Origin: Ephemerocybe angulata
Lineage: Eukaryota; Basidiomycota; Agaricomycetes; Agaricales; Psathyrellaceae
Direction of reading: 5' to 3'
NCBI GenBank assembly: GCA_013368325.1
Contig: JAACJK010000075.1
Coordinates: forward strand, 1-64,000
DNA length: 64,000 bases
In this document: piece by piece, positions 9,400 through 19,438 of the stretch
How the letters are laid out: each line of letters begins with the position of its first letter
How positions within the stretch are numbered: position 1 is the stretch's first letter
Translations under genes and position numbers: made by a program
The notes under the pieces: model-generated
The model's database searches: none
The model's input: the letters and a program-made list of their open reading frames with translations, nothing else
What the model was told of the DNA's origin: nothing

Positions 9400-11620
9400 C
9401 AAATGCATGACTAGTTGATACAAAAGCAAGCGCCCGCCTCTTAGAGAAGCATTGCAGCAGTGGTTTGTGTAGTACGATGTCTGTAGGAACAACGGTTGTG
9501 TGGTCAGCAGTGGCACACTGTTTCGGGGCGGCCGTCCCACCTGTGGTATTAATCAATGCCTCCAGAGCAAACGCAGGCCACATTTCATCGGAAAGTTGCT
9601 TCCAGAACCTTTCGTCGGATTAACAACTCTTACAGAAGCATTGCATGGGCGGTTTGAGTGGCACAATGTCTCTAGAAACAACGGTTCACTGGCACACTGT
9701 TCTGGGGCGGCCAACCCACCTGCGGTAATTATCGATGCCTCCAGAGGAATCGCAAGTCACATTTCGTTGGTGGGTTGCTTCCAGAACGTCTCGTTGGGTA
9801 ACCGCCCCTTACCGAAGCATCGCAGGATTGGTTTGGGCCGTGCACTGTCTGCTGAAGCAACGGCCAGGCGGTGTACACTGCAATCATCGACGCCTCCAGA
9901 GGAAACACATGTCGCTTTTCGTCAGCGCATTGCTTCCAGAACGTCTCGTTGGATGACCACCTTTGACTGAAGCAAGGCAGAGTTGATTTGGGCGGTGCGA
10001 TGTCTGTAGAAGCAATGGAAGGAGGGTCACCACTGGCGCACTGTTTCGGAGCGGCGGACCCACCTGCGACAATACCGATGCCTCCAGAACAAACGCAGGT
10101 CACATTTCGTCGGTGGGTTGCTTCCAGAACTCCTCGTCGGGTGACCGCCCCTTACCGAAGCATTGCAGGCCTGGTTTGGGCCGTGCGTTGCGGCCGGGCG
10201 GTGCTTTCAGAAGCATCGCAAGGGTGGTTTGGGTTGTACAATGTCTCTAGGAACAACGGTTAATACCGATGCCTCCAGAGGAAATGCACGTCACATTTCG
10301 CCCGTCCTTTGATTCCAGAAGCTCTCGTTGGATGACCACCGCTTACTGAAACAATGCAGAGGTGGTTTGGGCGGTGCGATGTCTGTAGAAGCAATGGAAG
10401 GAGGGTTAACACTGGCGCACTGTTTCGGGGCGGCGGACCCACCTGCGATAATACCGATGCCTCCAAAGGAAATGTAGGTCACATTTCGCCCGTTCTTCGC
10501 CTCCAGAAGCACTCGTCGGACGACCACCGCTTACTGAAGCAATGCAGAGGTGGTTTGGGCGGTGCGATGTCTGTAGAAGCAAGGGACGGGACCTTAATAC
10601 CGATGCCTCCAGAGGAAATGCAGGTCACATTTCGCCCGTCCTTTGCTTCCAGAAGCACTCGTTGGATGACCATCGCTTACTGAAACAATGCAGAGGTGGT
10701 TTGGGCGGTGCGATGTCTGTAGAAGCAATGGAAGGAGGATTAACACTGGCGCACTGGTTCGGGGCGGCGGACCCACCTGCGATAATACCGATGCCTCCAG
10801 AGGAAATGTAGGTCACATTTCGCCCGTTCTTCGCCTCCAGAAGCACTCGTCGGACGACCACCGTTTACTGAAGCAATGCAGAGGTGGTTTGGGCGGTGCG
10901 ATGTCTGTAGAAGCAAGGGACGTGACCTTAATACCGATGCCTCCAGAGGAAATGCAGGTCACATTTCGCCCGTCCTTTGCTTCTAGAAGCACTCGTTGGA
11001 TGACCACCGCTTACTGAAGTAATGCAGAGGTGATTTGGGCGGTGCGATGTCTGTAGAAGGAAAGGACGGGACCTTAATACCGATGCCTCCAGAGGAAATG
11101 CACCTCACATTTCGCCCGTCCTTTGATTCCAGAAGCTCTCGGTGGATGACCACCTCTTACTGAAGCAATGAAGAGGTGATTTTGGTGGTGCGATGTCTGT
11201 AGAAGGAATGGATGGACGGTCAACCCTGGCGCACTGTTTCGGGGCTCCGGACCCACCTGCGATAATACCGATGCCTCCAGAGGAAATGTAGGTCACATTT
11301 CGATCGTTCTTTGCTTCCAGAAGCACTCGTTGGATGACCACCGCTTACTGAAGCATTGCAGGACTGGTTTGGGCCGTGCGTTGTCTGTAGAAGGAATGGA
11401 TGGACGGTCAACACTGGCGCACTGTTTCGGGGTGGCGGACCCACCTGCGATAACACCGATGCCTCCACAGGAAATGCAAGTCAGATTTCGCGCGTACCTT
11501 GCTTCCAGAAGCACTCGTCGGATGACCACCTCCTACTGAAGCAATGCAGAGGTGATTTGGGCGGTGCGATGTCTGCCGATACAATGGTTGCTTTCGGGCA
11601 GCGGGACACCTGCAATCATC
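9400..11620. repeat. Satellite array with alternating 146/188-bp units
   Basis: At least 13 diverged copies of one unit are arranged head to tail. The landmark TGTCTGTAGAAGCAA (or a close variant) recurs at about 9478, 9667, 9846, 10001, 10242, 10380, 10568, 10714, 10902, 11048, 11194, 11392 and 11570. Between 10380 and 11048 the spacing alternates 188/146/188/146, so the higher-order period is 334 bp. Long units contain an extra block (TTAACACTGGCGCACTG through GACCCACCTGCGATAATACC) that is absent from short ones. Frames of about 80 codons appear on both strands, but none shows coding character and the periods are not all multiples of three. Confidence 0.95.
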
Positions 11621-11925
11621 CACCAGAGCCACTCGTGATGCAGGGAACCGACTGGCGAGGTATGCGCGGTGGGAATGGCTGTAGAACCACAGGATGGATA
11701 AACACTCGTTACGCAAGAAACACATTCTGAAATCTGGGAGTAATCTCTACACAGACATTGGTGGGCGGACGCACTGCGCTCGATATCCATATTGGAAAAG
11801 AAAGGGGTGGACGTAACGGCCAGGGATAAGGAACTATAAGATCTAAAAGCCTCCTGCCCTCTTTCTCCTCCTCCTAGGCTCTGGATATCCGAGGTGCACT
11901 GAGCGGATTGGGATGTTGAAAGAGC

Positions 11926-12028
11926 TGTGCCACGCCGTTCAGGCGTGGCACACAGCAGGTTTGATCTAGCGTGGGCATTATTTACAGCTTACATAATCAT
12001 CCTCGCGGGCGAGGATGACCATCATCCT
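11926..12028. other. Cluster of perfect inverted repeats
   Basis: An 11-bp perfect stem (TGTGCCACGCC / GGCGTGGCACA, 5-nt loop GTTCA) spans 11926-11952. A 10-bp perfect stem (TCATCCTCGC / GCGAGGATGA, 2-nt loop) spans 11997-12018, and its right arm can instead pair with TCATCCTC at 12021-12028. The stretch 11621-12834 otherwise holds no supported gene. Confidence 0.8.
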
Positions 12029-12834
12029 CACGGGGGCGGTGTGTCTGGACCAACATAGCTATCAACGGATGCCCCCCATACCAGAGGTTACTATCTTTTG
12101 TTCGCCGATGCTGTACTGCTTGCCAACACTGAACTCCCTCGCTCCTTGGAGGGTTTGCGAACCGACATTCGCTGGTGCGAGTTGTACACCTTTTCCTTTG
12201 GTGAGATCCATAACCTTTCAGATGCCTTATATGTAGGTCAAGGATGGTGGTGGTGGAAGGTAGACGTTTGAAAGGATTCAGATAACAGCAGCTGGGCAGC
12301 CTGAAGTCCGGACCGGGATCAACGCACTGCCTTCCTTTGCGCACGGACCAGGACTTAAGCGCCCAAGCAATCATAGTTTGCTCTTAGCAGCTCTATGGTG
12401 TGGTATCGACTCCATTTCTTCATTCAACCCTTTCGTATTTCTTTCACAATACTCCTAATACCTATATCCAGATCCATTCCATGCGGGTCCTATGTACTCA
12501 GTTCCAATGGTGAAGCAACGTCATTTGGGCTCAAGTTAATCGCAGGCCAAAGTGGACCTGTACGGGTGTCCTCGTGCATAACGGTGCTATCAGACCTCGG
12601 TGAATTGAGTTTCCTCGTGATAATAAGCTTCACAGGTTCCATAAACCTTTTCCTCGATCTTCATTCGTGCTTGAAACTGAAGCTCCAGCCAAACAGGGTG
12701 GCGAACGATAACGTGCTCAGCTCGCTAATGGGGCGTCGGACTTGCGGACGAACATCATGTCATATTTTTGTATGTTCAAAACTCCAACCCTCCGGATCTG
12801 TACACTCATCTCACCCCGAAGATCGTATTCCAGA

Positions 12835-14040
12835 ATGTCCAGCCCATATGCATATGAAGAAAGAATTGCAATCGCAGCCGTGCGCAGGGCTTGCGGATTG
12901 ACGTCGTCGGTCTTCGAGACGTTGATCAAGAACGAGACCCTGACCAAAGGAGACAAGTCTCCTGTAACAGGTTCGTTGGGGTAACTGTCGATGAGATATG
13001 TACTGAAACTATGCACAGTCGGCGACTTTGCAGCCCAGGCATTGATCAGTACCGTTCTACATAACGTCTTCCCGGAGGATCCTATCGTGGGCGAAGAGGA
13101 TGCGTCCGACCTGCGGGTCGAGAGTGGGAAGGAAATGCGAGACAGAATCGTGGGTCTGGCAAACGACGCCTTGAAAGCACCCCTCGCTGCTGGGGATGAC
13201 GCGGCATGGGGAGTGGGGCCGGGGAAGGAGCTTACAGCGAACGGGATTCTGGATGCAATTGACAGAGGGAACCATCCGGGAGGGCCTACAGGCAGTGCGT
13301 ACCTATTCTCTTAACTGTCAAACCGCCCCTCATTGCGTCGCAGGAATGTGGACGATTGACCCTATCGACGGCACAAAGGGGTTCCTGCGCGGCGAACAGT
13401 ACGCCGTCTGCCTCTCGCTCATCGTCGACGCGAAAGTGCAGGTGGGCGTCATCGGCTGTCCGAACCTCCTCATCGACCCCTCGCAGCCGGAGAAAGGCAC
13501 GGGCGCGATCTTCTCGGCTGTTCGTGGGCACGGCGCGAGGCAGTTGACGCTCGAAGGCACCGACCCCATCACCCTCCGCATTCCCCCTACGACTGTCGAG
13601 AACTTGAAGTTCCTCGAGTCCGTCGAGGCGGCACACTCGTCGCACTCGTTCAACGATCGTGTGACGGAGGTGCTGGGTGTAAAGGCTGCGCCTGTTCGGA
13701 TGGACAGCCAGGCCAAGTATGCCGCGCTCTGCCGTGGGGAGGGTGGGTCCTATCTCAGGATGCCGACGGGTGTTGGATACAGAGAGAAGATTTGGGTGAG
13801 TGCGATGCTATGCGATTTCTGTCGCTTGTTCTTACGTTTCTTCAGGACCACGCGCCGGGAGAGGTTCTTGTCGTCGAAGCAGGCGGTGTCGTAACGGACT
13901 CGAGGGGCCAGGCATTGAATTTTGGCCTTGGGAGGACCCTTGGGGAGAACTTTGGTGTCATCGCCGCTGGTAAGGACATCCACCCGCAAGTCCTCGCGGC
14001 GGTGCAGGCTGTTCAGGCAGAACCCAAGGCAAAAGTCTAG
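12835..14040 (+). CDS. MET22: 3'(2'),5'-bisphosphate nucleotidase (MET22/HAL2 type)
   Basis: Four exons (12835-12970, 13019-13294, 13344-13795, 13846-14040) total 1059 nt (352 residues), close to the usual 350-360 of yeast Met22/Hal2. The family removes the 3'-phosphate of PAP and PAPS with Mg2+, which protects sulfate assimilation and RNA processing; it is inhibited by Li+ and Na+. Visible motifs are the KNETLTKGDKSPVTVGDFAA segment, the metal-binding GEED (VGEEDASDL), WTIDPIDGTKGFLRGEQYAV (the WxDPxDGT inositol-phosphatase signature), and near the C-terminus VVEAGGVVTDSRGQALNF, which corresponds to the W/GGxxxD end of the fold. The start MSSPYAYEERIAIAAVRRAC fits the family's N-terminal helix. 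Introns are 48-50 nt. No breaks were seen. Confidence 0.95.
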
Positions 14041-14267
14041 ATGTAATCCTGCAAATATCGGAATATCGTTCGTCGGGTACCGTTTTGCCCTTTTCTGTGC
14101 TGGTATGCAGCTCGATGGAGATAGTCCGGATCTGGTTGCGCATGTACTCATCTTGTGTGTACACTGTGTGCGTTGCCTCTCGAAGCTCACTGCCACCGCG
14201 ACTTCGACCCCCGAGTCAACTTAATGCTCATAAATGAGAGATTTATCTGATTCTTACTGCACGATAA

Positions 14268-15564
14268 ATGTGCTCGCCGCCTCTCCTTAGACCGCTCACT
14301 GCCATGTTTCGCCGAATCTCGTGGTCCAGGTTAATTCCTCGTAGGAGGAGGACGCGGTCGGTCAACCAGGATGGCACCGCCACGGTGCTCGAGGAGGGCC
14401 CTTTGCCTCAGCTGGAAGAAACGGACGACATCCCCATGATGCCGCCTCCTGGAGAGGATGTTGCTGTTGAAGAGGAACAGGTTGAAGCGGACGACATTCT
14501 CATGATACCGCCTATTGGAGAGGGTGTTGCTGTTGAAGACGAGCAAGTTGGTGGAGGAGATTTACCAGATTCTGGGAGTCCAGGGACGGGACTGATCCTG
14601 GGAGAGGATACTTCGATCGTACCGGGTCCCCCAATGGAAGCCACAACAGTCGTTTTGCAGGTACGGTCCCTTCATCTGATTTATTAACCAAGCTGATGCT
14701 GGCACTAGGTGTCGGGGACAGGTGAACCTGACAACATCCCTTTTGAGCACATCTCCCCCAACCTAAGTGGTGCCACAGGGCTCCTCGACCACACGCAGAT
14801 CTCAAACCTGCCAGTTGAAGACCCATTAACAGGACCAGGTCCCTCAGTGGAAGATGGTCTTCCACTGAGTATGGTACAGGTACGCCTTCATACTCTCAAT
14901 CTGCACTGCTAACTCTTTGCTTCAGGTATCGGGGACAGGCGAACCTGAGAATCCTCACTCCGAAAGCATATCTCCCGAAGCCACCTCTGCGTCAAGCACC
15001 ACTGGAATCATCGACTACGTCCAAGTTTTAAACACTTACATCAAGGACGAATCGCCGTGGAAGCTTGTATCCTCTACCGGGCCTTCCCATCAGCCGGTGC
15101 ATACCATGTCCCTGGTTGTGCGTGGGGTAGAGCAGGGGCGCGCCTCCGCGAGCACCAAGAGCCACGCTAAGAAGGTGCTCGCATATGTGTATCTCAGAGA
15201 GGGGGGACACGTGCAGCGGAATGCGGAGATGGACGAGGCTGCTCTGGGGGCTGGAGTTGCTTGGGTCGGCGCTGAGCCCCGGGGAGGCAGAAGCGATGAC
15301 AAGATGCCATCGCAGAGGCCGCAGTATGTGTTGATATTGCACTCGCATATTGAGGAGTTGGTCTGGGAGTCGGTGTCGTCGACTGGGCCGGCACATAAGC
15401 CTATCCATACGATGCGTTTGATGACTCGAGGTGTGGAATTGGGCCGGGCTTCGGCGGGGAGTAAAGCCCTTGCGAAGCAGTTAATTGCTTATTCGTATCT
15501 CAGGGACAAGGGGTACGTCGAGAAAAACGGAGAGATGGAGGCGTTGATTATCCAGGAGGATTAG
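14268..15564 (+). CDS. Protein with two dsRNA-binding-like domains
   Basis: Three phase-0 exons (14268-14660, 14709-14879, 14926-15564) give 400 residues; a start at the second ATG, 14304, would give 388. The N-terminal half is basic then acidic and disordered, with a tandem repeat (DDIPMMPPPGEDVAVEEEQV and DDILMIPPIGEGVAVEDEQV). Exons 2 and 3 begin alike (VSGTGEPDN, VSGTGEPEN), a sign of exon duplication. Two domains in exon 3 (about residues 219-285 and 320-385) fit the double-stranded RNA-binding motif. Each has a first helix (YVQVLNTYIKDES), an SSTGPSHQPVHTM block matching the GPxHxxxF region, and a C-terminal helix (STKSHAKKVLAYVYL; GSKALAKQLIAYSYL) matching the KKxAK helix. RNA binding is inferred; no catalytic domain is attached. 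The next gene is its paralogue. Confidence 0.75.
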
Positions 15565-16163
15565 CTTACCTCACGACTGTACATCCGTACCACGCGCATA
15601 TGCTTCCCATGATCCTTCTGAATCTGGCACCATGTACACTACCGCACCATGCATGCTTCCCCAGTTCTGTACTTATCGGCTCTGCGGTTGTACAATCCGA
15701 GACGTGAACCTGCCATAAATCGGCTTCCCATGCTCTCCGAAGCTGAAGGTGACAGAACAATAGATACGTTACATGCAGGCCCTTACCTGGTGGCGTCCTT
15801 GAGGCGGGCGGCATGGAAATAGGGGCTCTGCAAAAAATAGGCGCCCGTCGCTGATGCAGATCTCTGATGGGCGGTGCCGCTGAGTTCACTCTTACCTTGT
15901 GTCCTGAGAGGGCAACTCGGGTTATGGGAAGTTATCCGCATGCAAAACCGAGACGTCCACAACAGAACTGCTGCTTTGTATATCACTGACGGCAGACACG
16001 GAACTCGAAGCAGCATCCTATACATTCACTGCCACAAGCCAGACAGGTCTCGTGGTCTGTCGTGGCCACACACACACAGCTTTTACCCGAGTTTAAAGCA
16101 GGTGCTGGTTGTTTTCCTCCCCTTTTCCAGTGTTTCGCCTTCTATGATCTCGTCCTCTCAGCA
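15565..16163. other. Intergenic; contains a motif shared with the 3' flank of the downstream paralogue
   Basis: No gene is supported. A block at about 15815-15845 (AATAGGGGCT then TGCA, A-run, AATAGGCGCCC) recurs at 18535-18565, downstream of the next gene, so the tandem duplication probably included the 3' flank. Confidence 0.5.
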
Positions 16164-18363
16164 ATGGCCGCAAATTCGCCCCCACCTCAACCAGGACAGT
16201 CTACCGAGTTCCTCGCTGGGGCCAGCCAATTTGGCATCAATCAGCTGGATCAACGCACTGCTGGGCGCAATATCATCCAGTACCATGGACCGGTGAATTT
16301 CTACTATAGCTCTCCGCCCGTAGGCAGTCCTACAACACCCGGGGATCGAGGTGGATATATGAGACCAGGTAACGAATCCAAGGTTCTTCAGTAGTATTTG
16401 CGGGTAGCTCTCCAGATGCTAACTGGACCAACAGATTCCCCCCGAACCCGATCTGAAGCAGCAGGGCGAGTGGGAATCGCAAATTATCGAAGGGGCTTTG
16501 CGTCGTTTGAATCTAAATGGTGAGTTCATCACAGTGATGGTTCTTCTTCACGTCTCACCCTGTGTATAACTCAGATGGGCCGAATGCAGTAGACAATCCA
16601 GAGTCGGGGGGAGAAAGTATCGATGACGGCTCACCGCGTGTGTCCCCGCGTCGGGGTTCGAGTGCTCCTACTATAAAGACCACCAGTATCAGCAATCAAC
16701 CAAGCGCCACAGTCCTCTTCGCATCTATGCCAGAAATCGGGGATAACACAACATGGAGAACCGATCTAAACTCGAGCGCCATAGGCGTGAAAGTTGACGG
16801 CATGGGACCTCAGGTGAGTGTCGTTTGAGTGCGAGAACCATTCTGGGGAGAGTTGCTGGCTTATGCGAGATTACAGACTGATTTGTCTGCTTCAACTTCT
16901 GAAGGGAGTCCGGTGGGGGCTAGAAGCCTCGCTCGCACCCAATCAATAGGAAATTCACTCCTTCAATTGAAGGATCCCATTGTTATGAACGACGCTCCCA
17001 TGAGTCCGGCTCCTGCAGCTAGTCGAGATAGTGGAAGGGAAATAACTGTGGGGATGGATCAGGTACGCGTACTGGCGGCAGTGATAGCAGATACCAGTGC
17101 TCCGAGTCCGCCGGGACCGATCTTGGCTGAAGGCCCAGTTCCTGGTCGCAAGCCCGCGAGTTATGAGGGATCTGTGGGCAAACTGCAGGTACTATTGACC
17201 TGATTTATCTCATATATAGTGTGCAGAGCTGATAATATACTACCACGAAACAGACATCAAATCTGGATGAACCTGTCGGCACAACACCGTCTGCAAGCAG
17301 TTCTCCAGAAGCAAGCAGCGTCTCAACCTCCCGGAAGAGTACCTTGGGACGCAACAACAGCTATACGGATATTCTAAACTCGCTCATTAAGGACGAATCT
17401 CCTTGGAGACTAATTTCTTCAACGGGACCCGACCACCAAAGGGTCCATACCATGTCGCTAGTAATCGCTGAAGTGGAGAAAGGCCGCACTTCTGCGACCA
17501 CCAAGAAGCAGGCAAAGAATATGTTGGCTTACGCATACCTCAGAGAGAAGGGGTATGTCCAAATCGACCCAGAGTTCGATGGGGATGTCAATTCTCAAGA
17601 AAACAGTGATGCTTTCGAGAGTAATGTTCAGGTATAGTCGTGGCATCTGATTTCCTAACCCATGGCAGCTAATGCAGTGTGCCATTGAATGCAGGTATCA
17701 AATCCAAGTGAGCTTGTCGACAATGTTGAAACATACGCCGCTGGAAACGGCTCACTCAAAGCTAAATCGGTGTCTCCTGAGTCGAGCTCCTTAGAGACAA
17801 GCAGCTACGTCCAGATTTTGGACGTGCATACCAAAGGAGGGTCCTCTTGGAGATATGTTTCTTCAACGGGGCGTGAACACCAACCGATCCATACGGTGGC
17901 CTTATTCGTTCGTGGAGTGGAGAAAGGCAGGGCCTCCGGAAGCACCAAGAAGCACGCGAAGGACGTGCTAGCATATGTGTATCTCAGAGAAGAGGGACAC
18001 GTCCAGCGGAAACAGGGGCTTGACACGGCTGCGACGATTGCGAATGCCACTTTGGTAAACGCGGAACCTCGTCTTGACTTAACACCCAGGTGCTCGGCCC
18101 CGGACGAAAGATTGCAGAAGCCGCAGTATATGTCAGCCCTCCAGTCCCGTCTTGAAGAGCCAGCTGTTTGGGAGCTGGTATCATCGGCTGGGCCGAGTCA
18201 CAAACCCATCCATACCATGCGCTTTCTTGTTCGTGGAGTCGAGCAAGGTCGTGCCTCCGCAGATAGCAAGAACCTTGCGAAAAAGATAGCAGCCTATAGA
18301 TACCTCAGGGAAAAGGGGTGTGTAGAAACAGATTCAGAGATGGACGCATTATGTACCTCTTGA
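16164..18363 (+). CDS. Protein with three dsRNA-binding-like domains (paralogue of the upstream gene)
   Basis: Six exons can be followed: 16164-about 16388 (donor uncertain), 16435-16519, 16575-16813, 16877-17188, 17254-17631 and 17695-18363. The start MAANSPPPQPGQSTEFLAGA is followed by QYHGPVNFYYSSPP and a long Ser/Pro-rich linker. Three domains share the pattern of the upstream gene: YTDILNSLIKDESPWRLISS with TKKQAKNMLAYAYL, YVQILDVHTKGGSSWRYVSS with TKKHAKDVLAYVYL, and YMSALQSRLEEPAVWELVSS with SKNLAKKIAAYRYL. Each has the G-x-H-x-x-x-H-T core and a KKxAK-like helix, as expected for a dsRNA-binding motif. Domain 3 is closest to domain 2 of the upstream gene, and domains 1-2 to its domain 1, so one domain was gained or lost after gene duplication. 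The exon 1/2 junction could be read two ways; phase agrees only if exon 1 ends after the codons for GNESK. Confidence 0.7.
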
Positions 18364-19438
18364 GCTTTCTGTTGTCGCGTTCGCTGACTGTTCGGCTTCT
18401 CATTTGTTTCCTTTCGAGTTGGAAGTACCACCGCACATGTATCACCCACAGTATGAACACACTAGGGGACTATTTTATCCAATGATAACCCATCCATTCG
18501 CTGTGGCCGCTTCAATTGTGTTACTGTTTGGACTGGAATAGGGGCTGCAGTAAGAATAGGCGCCCAGCTCCGTGACTGGCGCCGGCATATCAGCCCCTTA
18601 TCCCCTGTTTCTTTCCCGAGGACCGGTGCACCGATGCAATTCTCAAACCCATATTCTACCGCTACATGGTTCTGACGAGTTTGAATTCGAGTGGCCAATC
18701 TGTTCAGCCTAGCCTTCAACTGGCACAATGAAGACCTTCTGGACGAAGGTGGATACCAGAAGGTTATTGGTTGCTGCCACAGGTCCAGAGGCTGACCCCG
18801 GTCATATTCAGACGCTATGTCAGAAGGAAGGTGGCTTAGTGCGAGATTCAGAACCCAATGCTACCGAGCTGTGCAGGAATTCGAAGGCACACTCTTGCTT
18901 GGAGCCTCCATCGAGTATCCATTGAACTAAAACTTGAATATTCGCGTGGGAGGTTTGCTCGATATCTGCAAGCTAGAAGGCGTCGCTAATGCTAGATTCA
19001 GGGCCTTGCTCTGCCGCGATCACTAACCCAGACCTTGTGTTTGCTACCCTCCCCATGAGCTGGACCCAATATCCTTCATATAATGCCCAATTAGTGGGGG
19101 CCACAGGGAAGATGCGGCATGCCGAGTTGAAGGACACCATTTCGAAGAAGAGTTAATCTTTCAAGCTTAGGATGGTAGGTAGGTAGGTAGGTACAAAGGC
19201 GTTGTGGTGATGGTAGGTAGGTAGGTAGGTACAAAGGCGTTGTGGTCGATGGAGTCAAAACTCTGCGATCAAAATCTGTTATGTATAAAGTCGTTCCGGA
19301 CATTTCGGCCCTCGCGTCTCGCTGGTTTGGGAAGATTAGCACAGCGTTGGCAACTTCATCAACGACGACGACGACGGCGACCGTGCCTTCTCACCCTCCA
19401 TCTCATCGACGACCACGCGGGCGTTGAGTGGACTTTAT
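18364..19438. other. Intergenic / CCH1 upstream region
   Basis: No independent gene is supported. The stretch contains the shared motif at 18535-18565 and, at 19171-19246, a 38-bp direct duplication rich in GGTA repeats. Frame upstream of the CCH1 ATG stays open back to about 19345 and encodes an acidic segment (NDDDDGDRAFSPSISSTTTR), so an additional 5' exon of CCH1 beginning after the acceptor CACAG at 19344 is likely. Confidence 0.5.
19171..19246 (+). repeat. 38-bp tandem duplication containing (GGTA)n
   Basis: Two copies of GATGGTAGGTAGGTAGGTAG continuing GTACAAAGGCGTTGTGGT lie at 19171-19208 and 19209-19246, immediately upstream of the CCH1 coding region. Confidence 0.95.

Noticed and set aside
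9729..11790. Series of 60-125-codon ORFs on both strands in the satellite
   Set aside because: They recur with the repeat period, sit on both strands at once, and show no codon bias or conserved product; they are by-products of the array.
11997..12374. 125-codon minus-strand ORF
   Set aside because: It starts in a GC-rich inverted repeat region, with composition of random translation and no family resemblance.
12395..12901. 168-codon ORF upstream of MET22
   Set aside because: It overlaps the MET22 start in another frame, has no domain, and resembles random open frame in an intergenic stretch.
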